From positions 1-37,004 of the forward strand of contig JAAXGX010000030.1 in the NCBI GenBank assembly GCA_012271165.1: 37,004 nt of DNA, read 5' to 3'. This document shows, in pieces, positions 1 through 8,597 of the stretch (positions are counted from its first letter, which is position 1; every line of letters begins with the position of its first letter). This DNA is from Vicinamibacteraceae bacterium. GTDB lineage: Bacteria; Acidobacteriota; Vicinamibacteria; Vicinamibacterales; UBA8438. The position numbers and the translations under genes were made by a program. The notes beneath the pieces were generated by a model that saw only the letters and a program-made list of their open reading frames with translations, made no database searches and was not told the DNA's origin.

Positions 1-956
<956 letters not shown>

Positions 957-1020
957 GTCCGCTGCCTCCGCGAGATGTGTCGTTCCTGTCGGGCGCCCCG
1001 CAGGGCGATACAAACGATCA

Positions 1021-1050
1021 ATTCTAGGCGGCCCCCTCCGGGGCGGTCAA
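1021..1050 (-). promoter_or_regulatory. Sigma-70-like promoter of gap
   Basis: On the minus strand TTGACC (1050-1045) and TAGAAT (1026-1021) are separated by 18 bases, close to the TTGACA/TATAAT consensus and unusual in such GC-rich DNA. The predicted transcript starts about 55-60 bases before the gap ATG. The assignment rests on motif and position only. Confidence 0.55.
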
Positions 1051-1073
1051 CCGCGAGCGGGTCGCGGCGGCAC

Positions 1074-1082
1074 TGCTATACT
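1074..1082 (+). promoter_or_regulatory. Extended -10 promoter of the waaA operon
   Basis: TGC followed directly by TATACT forms an extended -10 element about 18 bases before the waaA start, with no convincing -35 box. It would give a very short leader. It lies back to back with the gap promoter. Confidence 0.4.
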
Positions 1083-1100
1083 CCGGCAACCCTGAAAGCG

Positions 1101-2429
1101 ATGTACCTGCTCTACAGCCTGGCGCTGTGCGCGTATCTGCTCGCGCACCTGCCGGTCGTCGGGTATCAGGCCGTCCGCCAGCGGAAGCCCGTGGGCCGCC
1201 TCCGGGATCGGGTAGGCCGGCTCCCGGCCGGCGTGAACCCCGGACGCCGGCGGTCGATCTGGATCCATGCGGTGTCGGTCGGCGAGGTGCTCGCCGCGCG
1301 CTCGCTCGTCGCACAGCTCCGGGACGCGTATCCGCGACACCGGCTCCTGATGTCGACCACCACGGCCACCGGCCAGCTCGTCGCCCGCCAGTCGGGCCGT
1401 GCGCTCGACGCGGTGTTCTACGCCCCGCTGGACCTGGCGCGGTTCGTCGCCCGCGCCCTCGATCGGGTGGCGCCGGACATGCTCGTGCTGATCGACACCG
1501 AGATCTGGCCCAACCTGCTGCGCGCGTGCCGCCGGCGCGGCGTGAAGACCATCCTCGTGAACGGCCGACTCTCGGACCGGTCCTACCGGCGCTACCGGCT
1601 CGTGCGCCCGTTCATGCGGCGGGTGCTGGACGGCCTCGACCGCCTGTGCGTGCAGAACGGGGCCTGGAGCCGGCGCTTTCGCGATCTGGGCGTGCCGCCC
1701 GCGCGCCTGACCGTGACCGGCAGCCTCAAGTTCGACGCCGTCGACGACGCGGCGGCAGGCGCACCGGCGGGCGACCCGACCCTGCGCTGCTTCGAGTTCG
1801 CGGCCGGGCGGCCGGTCATCATTGCCGCGAGCACCCTCCGCGGCGAGGAGGAGCCGGTGCTGCGCGGGTTCGCCGCCGCGCGGCGGTCGGCTGCGGGCGC
1901 GGTGCTGATCATCGCCCCGCGCCATCCCGAGCGCTTCGCGGAAGCCGGGCGCCTCGCGTCAGCCCGCGGCTTCGCCGTCGCGCGGCGCACCGAGCTGGAG
2001 GCCGCCGCGGCGCCGTCGGCCGACGTGGTCATCCTCGACACCATCGGCGAGCTCGCCCGGCTGTTCCGCCTCGCGACGGTCGTGTTCGTGGGTGGGAGTC
2101 TGGTGCCCGCCGGCGGCCACAATCCCATCGAGCCGGCCGCGTTCGGCAAGGCCATCGTGTTCGGGCCGCACATGGAGAACTTCGCGGAGATCGCCGGCCT
2201 GTTCGTGGCCCGCGGCGCCGCCTGGCAGCTCGGCTCGCAGGACGAGCTCGACGGGGCGCTCGAGGCGCTGCTGTCCGACGCCGAGCACCGCGCGGCGCTG
2301 GGCGCCGCGGCCCGGGCAGTGGTGGACGACCAGCGCGGCGCGCGGCGCCGGACGCTCGCGGTCATGGCGGAGCTCCTGCGGCCGGATGCCGCGCCCCGGG
2401 ACGCCCGCGCGGCGGACAACCCGTGCTGA
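1101..2429 (+). CDS. waaA: 3-deoxy-D-manno-octulosonic acid (Kdo) transferase
   Basis: Inner-membrane-associated glycosyltransferase (GT30) that adds Kdo from CMP-Kdo to lipid IVA. It has 442 residues. The N-terminal MYLLYSLALC hydrophobic stretch is the usual membrane anchor of the family. HAVSVGEV (Glu62) matches the conserved catalytic-base region, TEIWPN and NGRLSDRSY follow, and the GGSLVPAGGHNPIEP nucleotide-sugar motif lies around residues 331-345. The frame is open further upstream, but that extension lies in the gap promoter and antisense to gap, so the ATG at 1101 is the start. It is the first gene of a tightly coupled LPS operon and overlaps lpxK by seven bases. Whether it adds one Kdo or more cannot be read from sequence. 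Confidence 0.93.
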   Translation: MYLLYSLALCAYLLAHLPVVGYQAVRQRKPVGRLRDRVGRLPAGVNPGRRRSIWIHAVSVGEVLAARSLVAQLRDAYPRHRLLMSTTTATGQLVARQSGRALDAVFYAPLDLARFVARALDRVAPDMLVLIDTEIWPNLLRACRRRGVKTILVNGRLSDRSYRRYRLVRPFMRRVLDGLDRLCVQNGAWSRRFRDLGVPPARLTVTGSLKFDAVDDAAAGAPAGDPTLRCFEFAAGRPVIIAASTLRGEEEPVLRGFAAARRSAAGAVLIIAPRHPERFAEAGRLASARGFAVARRTELEAAAAPSADVVILDTIGELARLFRLATVVFVGGSLVPAGGHNPIEPAAFGKAIVFGPHMENFAEIAGLFVARGAAWQLGSQDELDGALEALLSDAEHRAALGAAARAVVDDQRGARRRTLAVMAELLRPDAAPRDARAADNPC

Positions 2430-3427
2430 GCCGCCTGTACGGCAGTCTCGCCCGGCGCCGGCGCGGCTGGTACGAGCGGTGGCCCGAGGCGCGGCGCCGC
2501 CTCGACCGACCGGTCGTCAGCGTCGGCGCGCTGAGCGTGGGCGGTAGCGGGAAGACGCCGATCACCGCCCGCCTGGCCGGGTTGCTGGTGTCGATGGGCG
2601 AGCGGCCGGCCGTGCTGAGCCGGGGCTACGCCCGCACCCGCCGGGTCGCCGGCGTCGTCGTGGTGCGCGATGTCGACCGCGTGCGGGCGGGACTGGCGGA
2701 GGCTGGCGACGAGCCGTTCATGCTGGCCCAGGCGCTGCGCGACACCGCGGTTCTGGTGGCTGCGGACCGCCACCGGGCCGGGCGGCTGGCCGAGACGGCC
2801 ATGGGGGCGACGGTGCATCTGCTCGACGACGGCTTCCAGCACCTCGCCCTGCACCGGGACGTCGACCTGCTGCTGCTGGCGGAGCAGGACCTGGCCGATC
2901 CGCGGACGCTGCCCGGCGGCCGCTTGCGGGAGCCGGTGGATGCGGCCCGCCACGCCGACGCGCTGATCGTCGAGACGCCGGATGCCGGGCGCGCGCGCGC
3001 GCTCGCCGACCGGCTGGCCGTCGGGCGGGCATTTCGTTTCACGCGCGTGCTCCAGCCGGCGCGGCACGCTGAGACGCAGCAGGAGGTGGGGGTGGCGCCC
3101 GGGGCGCCGCTGCTGGCGGTGGCCGGCATCGCGCAGCCGGGGCGCTTCTTCCGCGCGCTGCGCGCGCGAGGTTACGCCGTGGCCGCCACGCTCGCGTTTC
3201 GCGACCACCACCCGTATACGGCCCGGGACATCGCCCGCATCGAACGTCTGGCGGCAGCCCGGCGGGTGGAGTACGTCGTCACCACCGAGAAGGATCGCGT
3301 GCGGCTGCTGCCGTACGCCCCGTTCGCCTTTCCGTTGCTGTCGATTCCGCTGGCCGTGCCAATCGAGCCCGAGGCGTCGTTCCGGGCGTGGCTCGGCGGA
3401 CGCGTCGAGCGCGCGCGGGCCGCATGA
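2423..3427 (+). CDS. lpxK: Tetraacyldisaccharide 4'-kinase
   Basis: Phosphorylates the 4' position of the lipid A disaccharide to make lipid IVA, at the cytoplasmic face of the inner membrane. It has 334 residues from a GTG start that overlaps the end of waaA. The N-terminus reads LSRLYGSLARRRRGWYERW, the amphipathic membrane-contact region. It is followed by the P-loop VGGSGKTP, the SRGYAR motif, and LLDDGFQH with its conserved Asp-Asp and His. The C-terminal part carries FRDHHPY and VTTEKDRVRL, as in other LpxK proteins. Overlapping neighbours imply translational coupling. The GTG is the only start that keeps the whole N-terminal motif. Confidence 0.93.
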   Translation: MLSRLYGSLARRRRGWYERWPEARRRLDRPVVSVGALSVGGSGKTPITARLAGLLVSMGERPAVLSRGYARTRRVAGVVVVRDVDRVRAGLAEAGDEPFMLAQALRDTAVLVAADRHRAGRLAETAMGATVHLLDDGFQHLALHRDVDLLLLAEQDLADPRTLPGGRLREPVDAARHADALIVETPDAGRARALADRLAVGRAFRFTRVLQPARHAETQQEVGVAPGAPLLAVAGIAQPGRFFRALRARGYAVAATLAFRDHHPYTARDIARIERLAAARRVEYVVTTEKDRVRLLPYAPFAFPLLSIPLAVPIEPEASFRAWLGGRVERARAA

Positions 3428-4341
3428 GGCGCCGGCTCGAGTACGCGGCCGTCCTGGCGCTGCGGGCCGCGGTGCGCGCGCTGCCCCGGCGGGCGAGCCT
3501 GGGCGTCGGCGCTGCCCTGGGACGGCTCTTCCACCGCGTGCACCGGAGTCGCCGCGAGCTGGCCCTGGCGAACCTGCGCGGGGCGTTTCCGGCCCGGGCC
3601 GAGGACGAGCTGCAGGCGATTCTGCTCGCGACCTTCGAGCACTTCGGCCGGCACGTGATCGAGCTGCTCAACTTCGACGCGATGAGCACGAGCCAGATGA
3701 CGCGGCTGGTGGACGTCGAGGGGCGCACGCGCGTCGAGCGCGCGCTCGCCCGCGGCCGGGGCGTGGTCTTCTACTCCGGCCACATTGGATACTGGGAGGT
3801 GCAGGCCATGGTGCACGCGGTGCTGTTCGCGCCGGTCGTCATGGTGGCGCGCACGCTCGACAATCCGCTGCTCGACCGCCTGCTCGGCCGCGTCCGCACG
3901 CGCGTGGGCACGCACGTGCTGCCCCGGGAGGGGGCGGTTCGCGGGCTGCTGCGCGCGCTGCGCGACCGGGCGCCCGTCGCCATGATGATCGATCAGCACA
4001 TGCAGGACCGCAGTGCCGTGACGGTTTCGTTCTTCGAGCGTCCGGCGGCGACCACGTCGGTCGTCGCGGCGCTGGCGTTGCGGACCGGCGCGCCGGTCGT
4101 TCCCGTGTTCGCGCTGCCGCTTCCGGGCGGGCGCTATCGCCTCGTGTACGAGGAGCCGGTCGCGCCGCCTCCGGCCGACGATCCCGACCCGCTCCGCACG
4201 TATACGCAGCGCTGCACGGACGTGCTGGAGTGCTACGTGCGCCGGCATCCGGACCTGTGGCTCTGGATGCACCGGCGCTGGCGGACCGACGAGGCCGGCG
4301 TCTCCGGGGCGCCGTCCCCGCGTGAGGATAACCGCCGGTGA
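3424..4341 (+). CDS. Lipid A biosynthesis acyltransferase, LpxL/HtrB type
   Basis: Late acyltransferase that transfers a secondary acyl chain to lipid A; the family acts at the inner membrane. It has 305 residues. The catalytic H-x4-E motif is seen as YSGHIGYWEVQ (His120, Glu125), followed by the DQHMQDRSAVTVSFFERPAATT region typical of LpxL/LpxM. The start at 3424 overlaps the lpxK stop as ATGA; an upstream in-frame ATG would run back into lpxK. GYW replaces the common GNW in the catalytic motif. The acyl chain and the acceptor (before or after Kdo addition) cannot be told from sequence, so no symbol is given. Confidence 0.88.
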   Translation: MRRRLEYAAVLALRAAVRALPRRASLGVGAALGRLFHRVHRSRRELALANLRGAFPARAEDELQAILLATFEHFGRHVIELLNFDAMSTSQMTRLVDVEGRTRVERALARGRGVVFYSGHIGYWEVQAMVHAVLFAPVVMVARTLDNPLLDRLLGRVRTRVGTHVLPREGAVRGLLRALRDRAPVAMMIDQHMQDRSAVTVSFFERPAATTSVVAALALRTGAPVVPVFALPLPGGRYRLVYEEPVAPPPADDPDPLRTYTQRCTDVLECYVRRHPDLWLWMHRRWRTDEAGVSGAPSPREDNRR

Positions 4342-5351
4342 TCGAGCGTCTTCTCGAGCTGGTCGACGCCGCGGGCGAGCGGCAGGTGGCCGTGATCGGG
4401 GACGTGATTGCGGACGAGTTCATCCACGGCCGGCTGTCGCGCGTCTCGCGCGAGGCGCCGGTCCTCATTCTCCAGTACGACGGCACGACCGTCGTGCCGG
4501 GCGGCGCGGGGAACGCGGCCGCGAACGTGGCCGCCCTCGGGGGGGGCGCGCGCCTGGTCGGTCTGCTCGGCACGGCGGATGCCGACCGGCGCGTGGCGCG
4601 CGCGCTGCCGCGCGGGGTGGACCGCGCAGGCCTCGTCCGCGCCAGCGGCTACCATGCGCCCGTCAAGACCCGCATCCTGGCCGGCGGGGCGCACTCGACC
4701 CGGCAGCAGGTCGTGCGGATCGACCGCGAGGCCGACGTGCCGGACGACCCCGGCACGCGCCTCGCGTTCGAACGCGCCGCCCGTGCGGCCGCCGCCGAGT
4801 GCGATGCGGTGCTCGTATCCGACTACGGTTCCGGGTTGGCGCGTCCCGCCCTGGTCGCGGGCATCCGCCGCGCGGCCGCGCGGCGCCGCGCGGCCGTCCC
4901 GATCGTCATCGATTCGCGCTACGACCTGCTGCGGTATCGTGGCGCGACGGCGTGCACCCCCAACGAGGCGGAGGTGGAGCAGGCCCTCGGCCTCACGATT
5001 GGCGACGATTCGGCGCAGCTGGAGCGCGCGGGCCGGACGCTGCTCAAGCGCCTGCGGGCCGAGGGGCTGGTGCTGACCCGCGGGCGGCGCGGGATGGCGG
5101 TGTTCGTGCCCGGCCGGCAGACGGCGCACATCCCGGTCTTCGGCACCGACGAGGTCGCCGACGTGACCGGTGCGGGCGATACGGTGATCGCCACGATCGC
5201 GCTGGCGCTCGCCGCGGGCGCGTCGCTGCTGGAGGCGGCGATCCTGGCCAACTATGCCGGGGGACTGGTCGTCATGAAGCGCGGGACGGCGACGGTGTCC
5301 GCCGACGAGCTGCGCGGCGCCGTCCGCACGGGCCGGGCGTCCGCGCCCTGA
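4338..5351 (+). CDS. rfaE1: D-glycero-beta-D-manno-heptose 7-phosphate kinase (stand-alone HldE domain I)
   Basis: PfkB-family sugar kinase that makes heptose 1,7-bisphosphate for ADP-heptose synthesis. It has 337 residues from a GTG start that overlaps the acyltransferase stop by four bases. Key features are the N-terminal IGDVIADEF and SREAPVLI motifs, the PGGAGNAAANVAALG substrate-binding segment, and DVTGAGDT around residue 275 with the catalytic Asp. In enterobacteria this domain is fused to the adenylyltransferase as HldE. Here the second domain is the next separate gene, seven bases downstream. GmhB is also present in the window; GmhA is not. Confidence 0.92.
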   Translation: MIERLLELVDAAGERQVAVIGDVIADEFIHGRLSRVSREAPVLILQYDGTTVVPGGAGNAAANVAALGGGARLVGLLGTADADRRVARALPRGVDRAGLVRASGYHAPVKTRILAGGAHSTRQQVVRIDREADVPDDPGTRLAFERAARAAAAECDAVLVSDYGSGLARPALVAGIRRAAARRRAAVPIVIDSRYDLLRYRGATACTPNEAEVEQALGLTIGDDSAQLERAGRTLLKRLRAEGLVLTRGRRGMAVFVPGRQTAHIPVFGTDEVADVTGAGDTVIATIALALAAGASLLEAAILANYAGGLVVMKRGTATVSADELRGAVRTGRASAP

Positions 5352-5358
5352 AACCGAA

Positions 5359-5862
5359 ATGGGTCGAGTCGTTTCGCTGCCGGAGTTGCGCGGACTGGTC
5401 GCGGCGGACCGTGCCGGGGGGCGGACCATTGCGCTGGCCAACGGGTGCTTCGACGTCGTGCACGTCGGCCACGTGCGCTACCTGGCCGGCGCCGCCGCGG
5501 AGGCGGACCGGCTGGTGGTGGCCATCAACGACGATCGGTCGGTGGCCGCCCTCAAGGGGCCGGGGCGTCCCGTGCTGCCCGCCGGCGAACGGGCCGAGCT
5601 GGTGGCGGCGTTCGCCGTCGTCGACTACGTCATCGTCTTCCCGGAGCCCACCGTCGCGGAGCTGCTGGGGGTGCTGCGACCCGACGTCCACTGCAAGGGG
5701 ACCGACTACACCGTCGAGACGGTGCCCGAGCGGGCGATCGTGCGCGGCTACGGCGGCCGGACCGCCATCGTGGGCGATCCCAAGGCGCACTCGACCCGCG
5801 ACCTGATCGCGGCCATCACGCGGCGCCCGCATCCGCCGGGCGCGGCCGCGCGGCAGTCCTGA
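5359..5862 (+). CDS. rfaE2: D-glycero-beta-D-manno-heptose 1-phosphate adenylyltransferase
   Basis: Nucleotidyltransferase that activates heptose 1-phosphate to ADP-heptose. It has 167 residues. ANGCFDVVHVGHVRYL contains the HxGH signature (His35 to His38) of the cytidylyltransferase-like fold. CKGTDYTVETVPE and STRDLI near the C-terminus match RfaE2 and HldE domain II. It sits directly after rfaE1 and before the heptosyltransferase, so ADP-heptose synthesis and use are encoded together. Confidence 0.93.
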   Translation: MGRVVSLPELRGLVAADRAGGRTIALANGCFDVVHVGHVRYLAGAAAEADRLVVAINDDRSVAALKGPGRPVLPAGERAELVAAFAVVDYVIVFPEPTVAELLGVLRPDVHCKGTDYTVETVPERAIVRGYGGRTAIVGDPKAHSTRDLIAAITRRPHPPGAAARQS

Positions 5863-5871
5863 GTCGTGCCG

Positions 5872-6909
5872 ATGCGCATCCTGGTCGTGCGGCTGAGCTC
5901 GCTGGGGGACGTCGTGCACGCCGTTCCTGCCGTTGCCGGCCTGCGGCGCACCTTCCCGGATGCGCGCATCGACTGGCTGGTCGACGACCGCTATCGCGAG
6001 CTCGTCGACCTCGTTGCGGCCGTCGACCGGCGCATCGGCGTGCCGCGGACCCGCCGCCTGACGCGCCTCCCGCGCCTCGTGCGCGGGCTGCGGGAAGCCC
6101 GCTACGACGTGGCGCTCGACCTCCAGGGCCTGCTGAAGTCGGCGCTGCTGGCGCGGTCGGCGGGCGCCCGGCGGCTGATCGGCCTCGAGCGGGCGCACCT
6201 GCGGGAGCGTCCGGCCGGCTGGCTGTACTCCGAGACGCCGCGGCTGGGCGATCCGGTCCACGTCATCGAGCGCAACCTGGCCCTCGTCGCCTGCCTCGGC
6301 GTGCGCGCGCGGCCCTTCGAGTTTCCGCTTGCGGACCGGTCGTCCGCGGTGGTCCGGGAGGCCCGGGACGCGCTCGGAGCGGATCGCGCCCGGCCGTTCG
6401 CGCTCATCAACCCGGGCGCGGCCTGGGCCAGCAAGCGCTGGCCGCCCGCGCGCTTCGGGGCGCTGGCACGCGGCTTGGCGCGCACGTGCGGCCTGCGGTC
6501 CGTCGTGCTGTGGGGGCCGGGCGAGCGGGCGCTGGCGGAACGGGTGGTCGACGCCGCGGCCGGCGCCGCGGCGCCGGCGCCGGCCACGACCGTGGGGCGC
6601 CTGGTGGCGCTGGCGCGGGCCGCCGCGGTCGTCGTCTCCGGCGATACCGGTCCGCTGCATGTCGCGGCCGCTGTCGGCGCGCCGACCGTCGGCATCTACG
6701 GGCCGAGCGATCCGCGGCGGAACGGACCCTGGTCGCCGCGCGACATCGTCGTGTCGCCGCGCCAACCGTGCCGCTGCCGGCTGCGGCGGGCCGGTTCGAC
6801 GGGCGTGGTCGTCCGGCGCTGCGTAGAGGCGCGGCCCTGCCTCGCGTCCATTCCGGTCGAGGACGTGGCGGGCGCCGTGGCGCGCCGGCTCGCCGCGAAC
6901 GATGCCTGA
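5872..6909 (+). CDS. waaC: LPS heptosyltransferase, WaaC-like (GT9)
   Basis: Transfers heptose from ADP-heptose to the Kdo inner core. It is a GT-B fold GT9 enzyme of 345 residues. The N-terminus MRILVVRLSSLGDVVHAVPA carries the acceptor-side Asp, followed by ARIDWLVDDRY and DLQGLLKSALLAR as in heptosyltransferase I. The donor-side motifs INPGAAWASKRWP and SGDTGPLHVAAAVG are intact. A GTG six bases upstream is also in frame; the ATG at 5872 is chosen because family members begin at MRIL. The C-terminal tail has a Cys/Arg-rich segment (CRCRLRRAG) often seen in this family. WaaC rather than WaaF is inferred from the N-terminal pattern and from its being the only heptosyltransferase here. Confidence 0.85.
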   Translation: MRILVVRLSSLGDVVHAVPAVAGLRRTFPDARIDWLVDDRYRELVDLVAAVDRRIGVPRTRRLTRLPRLVRGLREARYDVALDLQGLLKSALLARSAGARRLIGLERAHLRERPAGWLYSETPRLGDPVHVIERNLALVACLGVRARPFEFPLADRSSAVVREARDALGADRARPFALINPGAAWASKRWPPARFGALARGLARTCGLRSVVLWGPGERALAERVVDAAAGAAAPAPATTVGRLVALARAAAVVVSGDTGPLHVAAAVGAPTVGIYGPSDPRRNGPWSPRDIVVSPRQPCRCRLRRAGSTGVVVRRCVEARPCLASIPVEDVAGAVARRLAANDA

Positions 6910-7441
6910 CGCTGCCACGCGCCACCGCCGGCTGTTCCTGATTGCCCGTGCGCGCGTGTCGGCCGGTTTCCTCGTCGGCGCGTGCGCGCTCTGGCTGGCC
7001 CAGCCGACCTGGCGCTCGCTCGGCGCCGGCGCGCTGGCGGCCGCCGTCGGCGAGGCGCTCCGGGTGTGGGCGGCGGGCCACCTGCGCAAGGGGCAGGAGA
7101 TCACCCAGTCGGGACCGTACCGCTACCTGCGCCACCCCCTGTACTGCGGATCGGCCGTCATCGGCGTCGGGTTCGCGGTCGCGGCCGCCGCTCTGCCGGC
7201 GGCGGTCCTCGTCCTCGGGTATCTCGGCATCAGCCTGGGGGCCGCAGTGCGCCTGGAGGAGGCGACCCTGCGCGACGTGTTCGGCCCGGAGTTCGAACGC
7301 TACGCGGGCGGCGCCGCGGTCGCGTCCGACCGGCGCTTCAGCCTCGCGCGGATGGTCGCGAATCGCGAGCACCAGGCGCTGGCGGGATTCGTCGCGGCGC
7401 TCGGCATTCTCGCGCTGAAGGCGTGGCTGCGACCCGCCTGA
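6902..7441 (+). CDS. ICMT/PEMT-like integral membrane methyltransferase
   Basis: Small membrane protein of 179 residues with several hydrophobic helices. It carries the isoprenylcysteine carboxyl methyltransferase / phospholipid methyltransferase signature: GPYRYLRHPLYCG around residues 74-86, which contributes to SAM binding, and a later EEATLRDVFGPEFERYA segment. The ATG overlaps the end of waaC, so it is translated as the last gene of the LPS operon. Bacteria lack prenylated CaaX proteins of the eukaryotic kind, so the substrate is unknown; a lipid or lipid-linked molecule at the membrane is a reasonable inference from context. The fold and SAM dependence are family knowledge. Confidence 0.75.
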   Translation: MPDAATRHRRLFLIARARVSAGFLVGACALWLAQPTWRSLGAGALAAAVGEALRVWAAGHLRKGQEITQSGPYRYLRHPLYCGSAVIGVGFAVAAAALPAAVLVLGYLGISLGAAVRLEEATLRDVFGPEFERYAGGAAVASDRRFSLARMVANREHQALAGFVAALGILALKAWLRPA

Positions 7442-7616
7442 CACGAGCAGCCCGTGGCAAAAGCCCCGCTGCATTCGAGCGGCCATGCATCCCGGCTGGC
7501 GGCGTTGCTCCTCTGTCGAGTATGCCCAATACGCTCCCTCGTCGCGCCTTGCCAGCCGTGCGCCTGGCCGCTCTCGGTGCAACGCGCGGTTTCACCACGG
7601 GCTGCTTGGAATGCCG

Positions 7617-7622
7617 TATAAT
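7617..7622 (+). promoter_or_regulatory. -10 element of the tRNA-Val/tRNA-Asp transcript
   Basis: A perfect TATAAT lies 24 bases before tRNA-Val in otherwise GC-rich DNA. The best -35 candidate, TTCACC at 7591-7596, has a long 20-base spacer. The rest of 7442-7645 shows no gene. Confidence 0.5.
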
Positions 7623-7645
7623 GCAATGCTCCGGGGTCACGCAGT

Positions 7646-7720
7646 GGGCGGTTAGCTCAGTGGCAGAGCACCGGTCTTACACACCGGCTGTCACAGGTTC
7701 GAGTCCTGTACCGCCCACCA
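7646..7720 (+). tRNA. tRNA-Val (anticodon TAC)
   Basis: The full cloverleaf can be folded by eye: acceptor GGGCGGT with ACCGCCC, D-stem GCTC/GAGC, anticodon stem CCGGT/ACCGG with loop CTTACAC, T-stem ACAGG/CCTGT with loop TTCGAGT, discriminator A and an encoded CCA. Anticodon TAC reads valine codons. It is probably cotranscribed with the tRNA-Asp 57 bases downstream. Confidence 0.97.
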
Positions 7721-7777
7721 GCCGCCGGCGGCGGCCGTGGCGCCGGGCGGAGTGCAGCGTCCAGCGCGTCCAGATGC

Positions 7778-7854
7778 GGGGTCGTAGTTCAGCTGGTTAG
7801 AACGCCGGCCTGTCACGCCGGAGGTCGCGAGTTCGAGTCTCGTCGGCCCCGCCA
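7778..7854 (+). tRNA. tRNA-Asp (anticodon GTC)
   Basis: Cloverleaf: acceptor GGGGTCG with CGGCCCC (one T-G wobble), D-stem GTTC/GAAC, anticodon stem CCGGC/GCCGG with loop CTGTCAC, a TTCGAGT T-loop, discriminator G and an encoded CCA. Anticodon GTC reads aspartate codons. There is no attachment-site duplication or integrase nearby. Confidence 0.97.
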
Positions 7855-7933
7855 TCTCTGCTGCAACGCGCGGGCGTCCGGGTGCGGTGGCGGCGGGCTT
7901 CCGCGCCCGCCGGCGGCCGGGCGCCGTCAGCCC

Positions 7934-8536
7934 ATGTCACGCGTACAGTCGAGTCGCTCGCCGGCCGTCTTCCTCGACCGGGACGGGACGTTGATCGAGG
8001 ACGTCGGCTACGTCGACCGACTCGACCGGATGCGCCTCTATCCCTGGAGCGTCGAGGCCGTCCGCCTGCTGCGGCGAGCCGGCTATGCCGCCGTCGTGGT
8101 GACGAACCAGGCGGGCGTGGCGCGCGGGATGATCAGCGAGCAGGTGGTCGTGGAGGTCCGCGACCGCCTGCAGCAGGATCTCGCTCGGGCCGGCGCGCGG
8201 CTCGACGGCCACTACCACTGCCCCCATCTGCCCGACGCCCCGCTGGCGGCGTATCGCCGGCGCTGCGGTTGCCACAAGCCCGAGCCGGGCATGATCCGGC
8301 AGGCGGCGGCGGACCTGACCCTCGATCTCGACCGCTCGGTCGTCGTCGGCGATCGCTGGACCGACGTCCGCCTGGCCCGCGCCGCCGGCGCCGCGGCGAT
8401 TCTCGTCAAGACGGGCTACGGCGCGAGCCAAGCCGCCCGGCCCGCTCCGGGCGCGACGGCGGACGCCGTCACCGCGAACCTGCTGGAGGCGGCCGGCTGG
8501 ATTCTCCGTCACCTGCCGCACCCTCGCCGCGACTGA
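7934..8536 (+). CDS. gmhB: D-glycero-beta-D-manno-heptose 1,7-bisphosphate 7-phosphatase
   Basis: HAD-superfamily phosphatase that acts between RfaE1 and RfaE2 in ADP-heptose synthesis. It has 200 residues. The catalytic DxD motif is FLDRDGTL (Asp15, Asp17), and the second motif is VVVTNQAGVARG. A zinc site is visible as Cys96, His98, Cys111 and Cys113 (CPHLP then CGCHKP). KPEPGMI and VVGDRWTDV complete the HAD core. The Zn-binding insert separates GmhB from histidinol-phosphatase relatives only partly, but the neighbouring heptose genes support this role. Two tRNA genes split it from the main LPS operon. Confidence 0.9.
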   Translation: MSRVQSSRSPAVFLDRDGTLIEDVGYVDRLDRMRLYPWSVEAVRLLRRAGYAAVVVTNQAGVARGMISEQVVVEVRDRLQQDLARAGARLDGHYHCPHLPDAPLAAYRRRCGCHKPEPGMIRQAAADLTLDLDRSVVVGDRWTDVRLARAAGAAAILVKTGYGASQAARPAPGATADAVTANLLEAAGWILRHLPHPRRD

Positions 8537-8576
8537 CGCGCCGCCGCGGGGCCTCGCCGCTCCGCCGCGACCCGTG

Positions 8577-8585
8577 TGTTACGAT
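8577..8585 (+). promoter_or_regulatory. Possible extended -10 before holB
   Basis: TGT followed by TACGAT resembles an extended -10 element 12 bases before the holB start, without a -35 box. This is a weak, motif-only call. It would give an almost leaderless transcript. Confidence 0.25.
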
Positions 8586-8597
8586 TCGGTTTCGTGC

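Noticed and set aside
6559-6578. Twenty-base palindrome in waaC
   Set aside because: It is made only of G and C in an Ala-rich coding stretch, where such palindromes are common at this base composition.
7442-7933. Integration site or mobile element at the tRNA pair
   Set aside because: There is no integrase and no duplicated tRNA end in the window.
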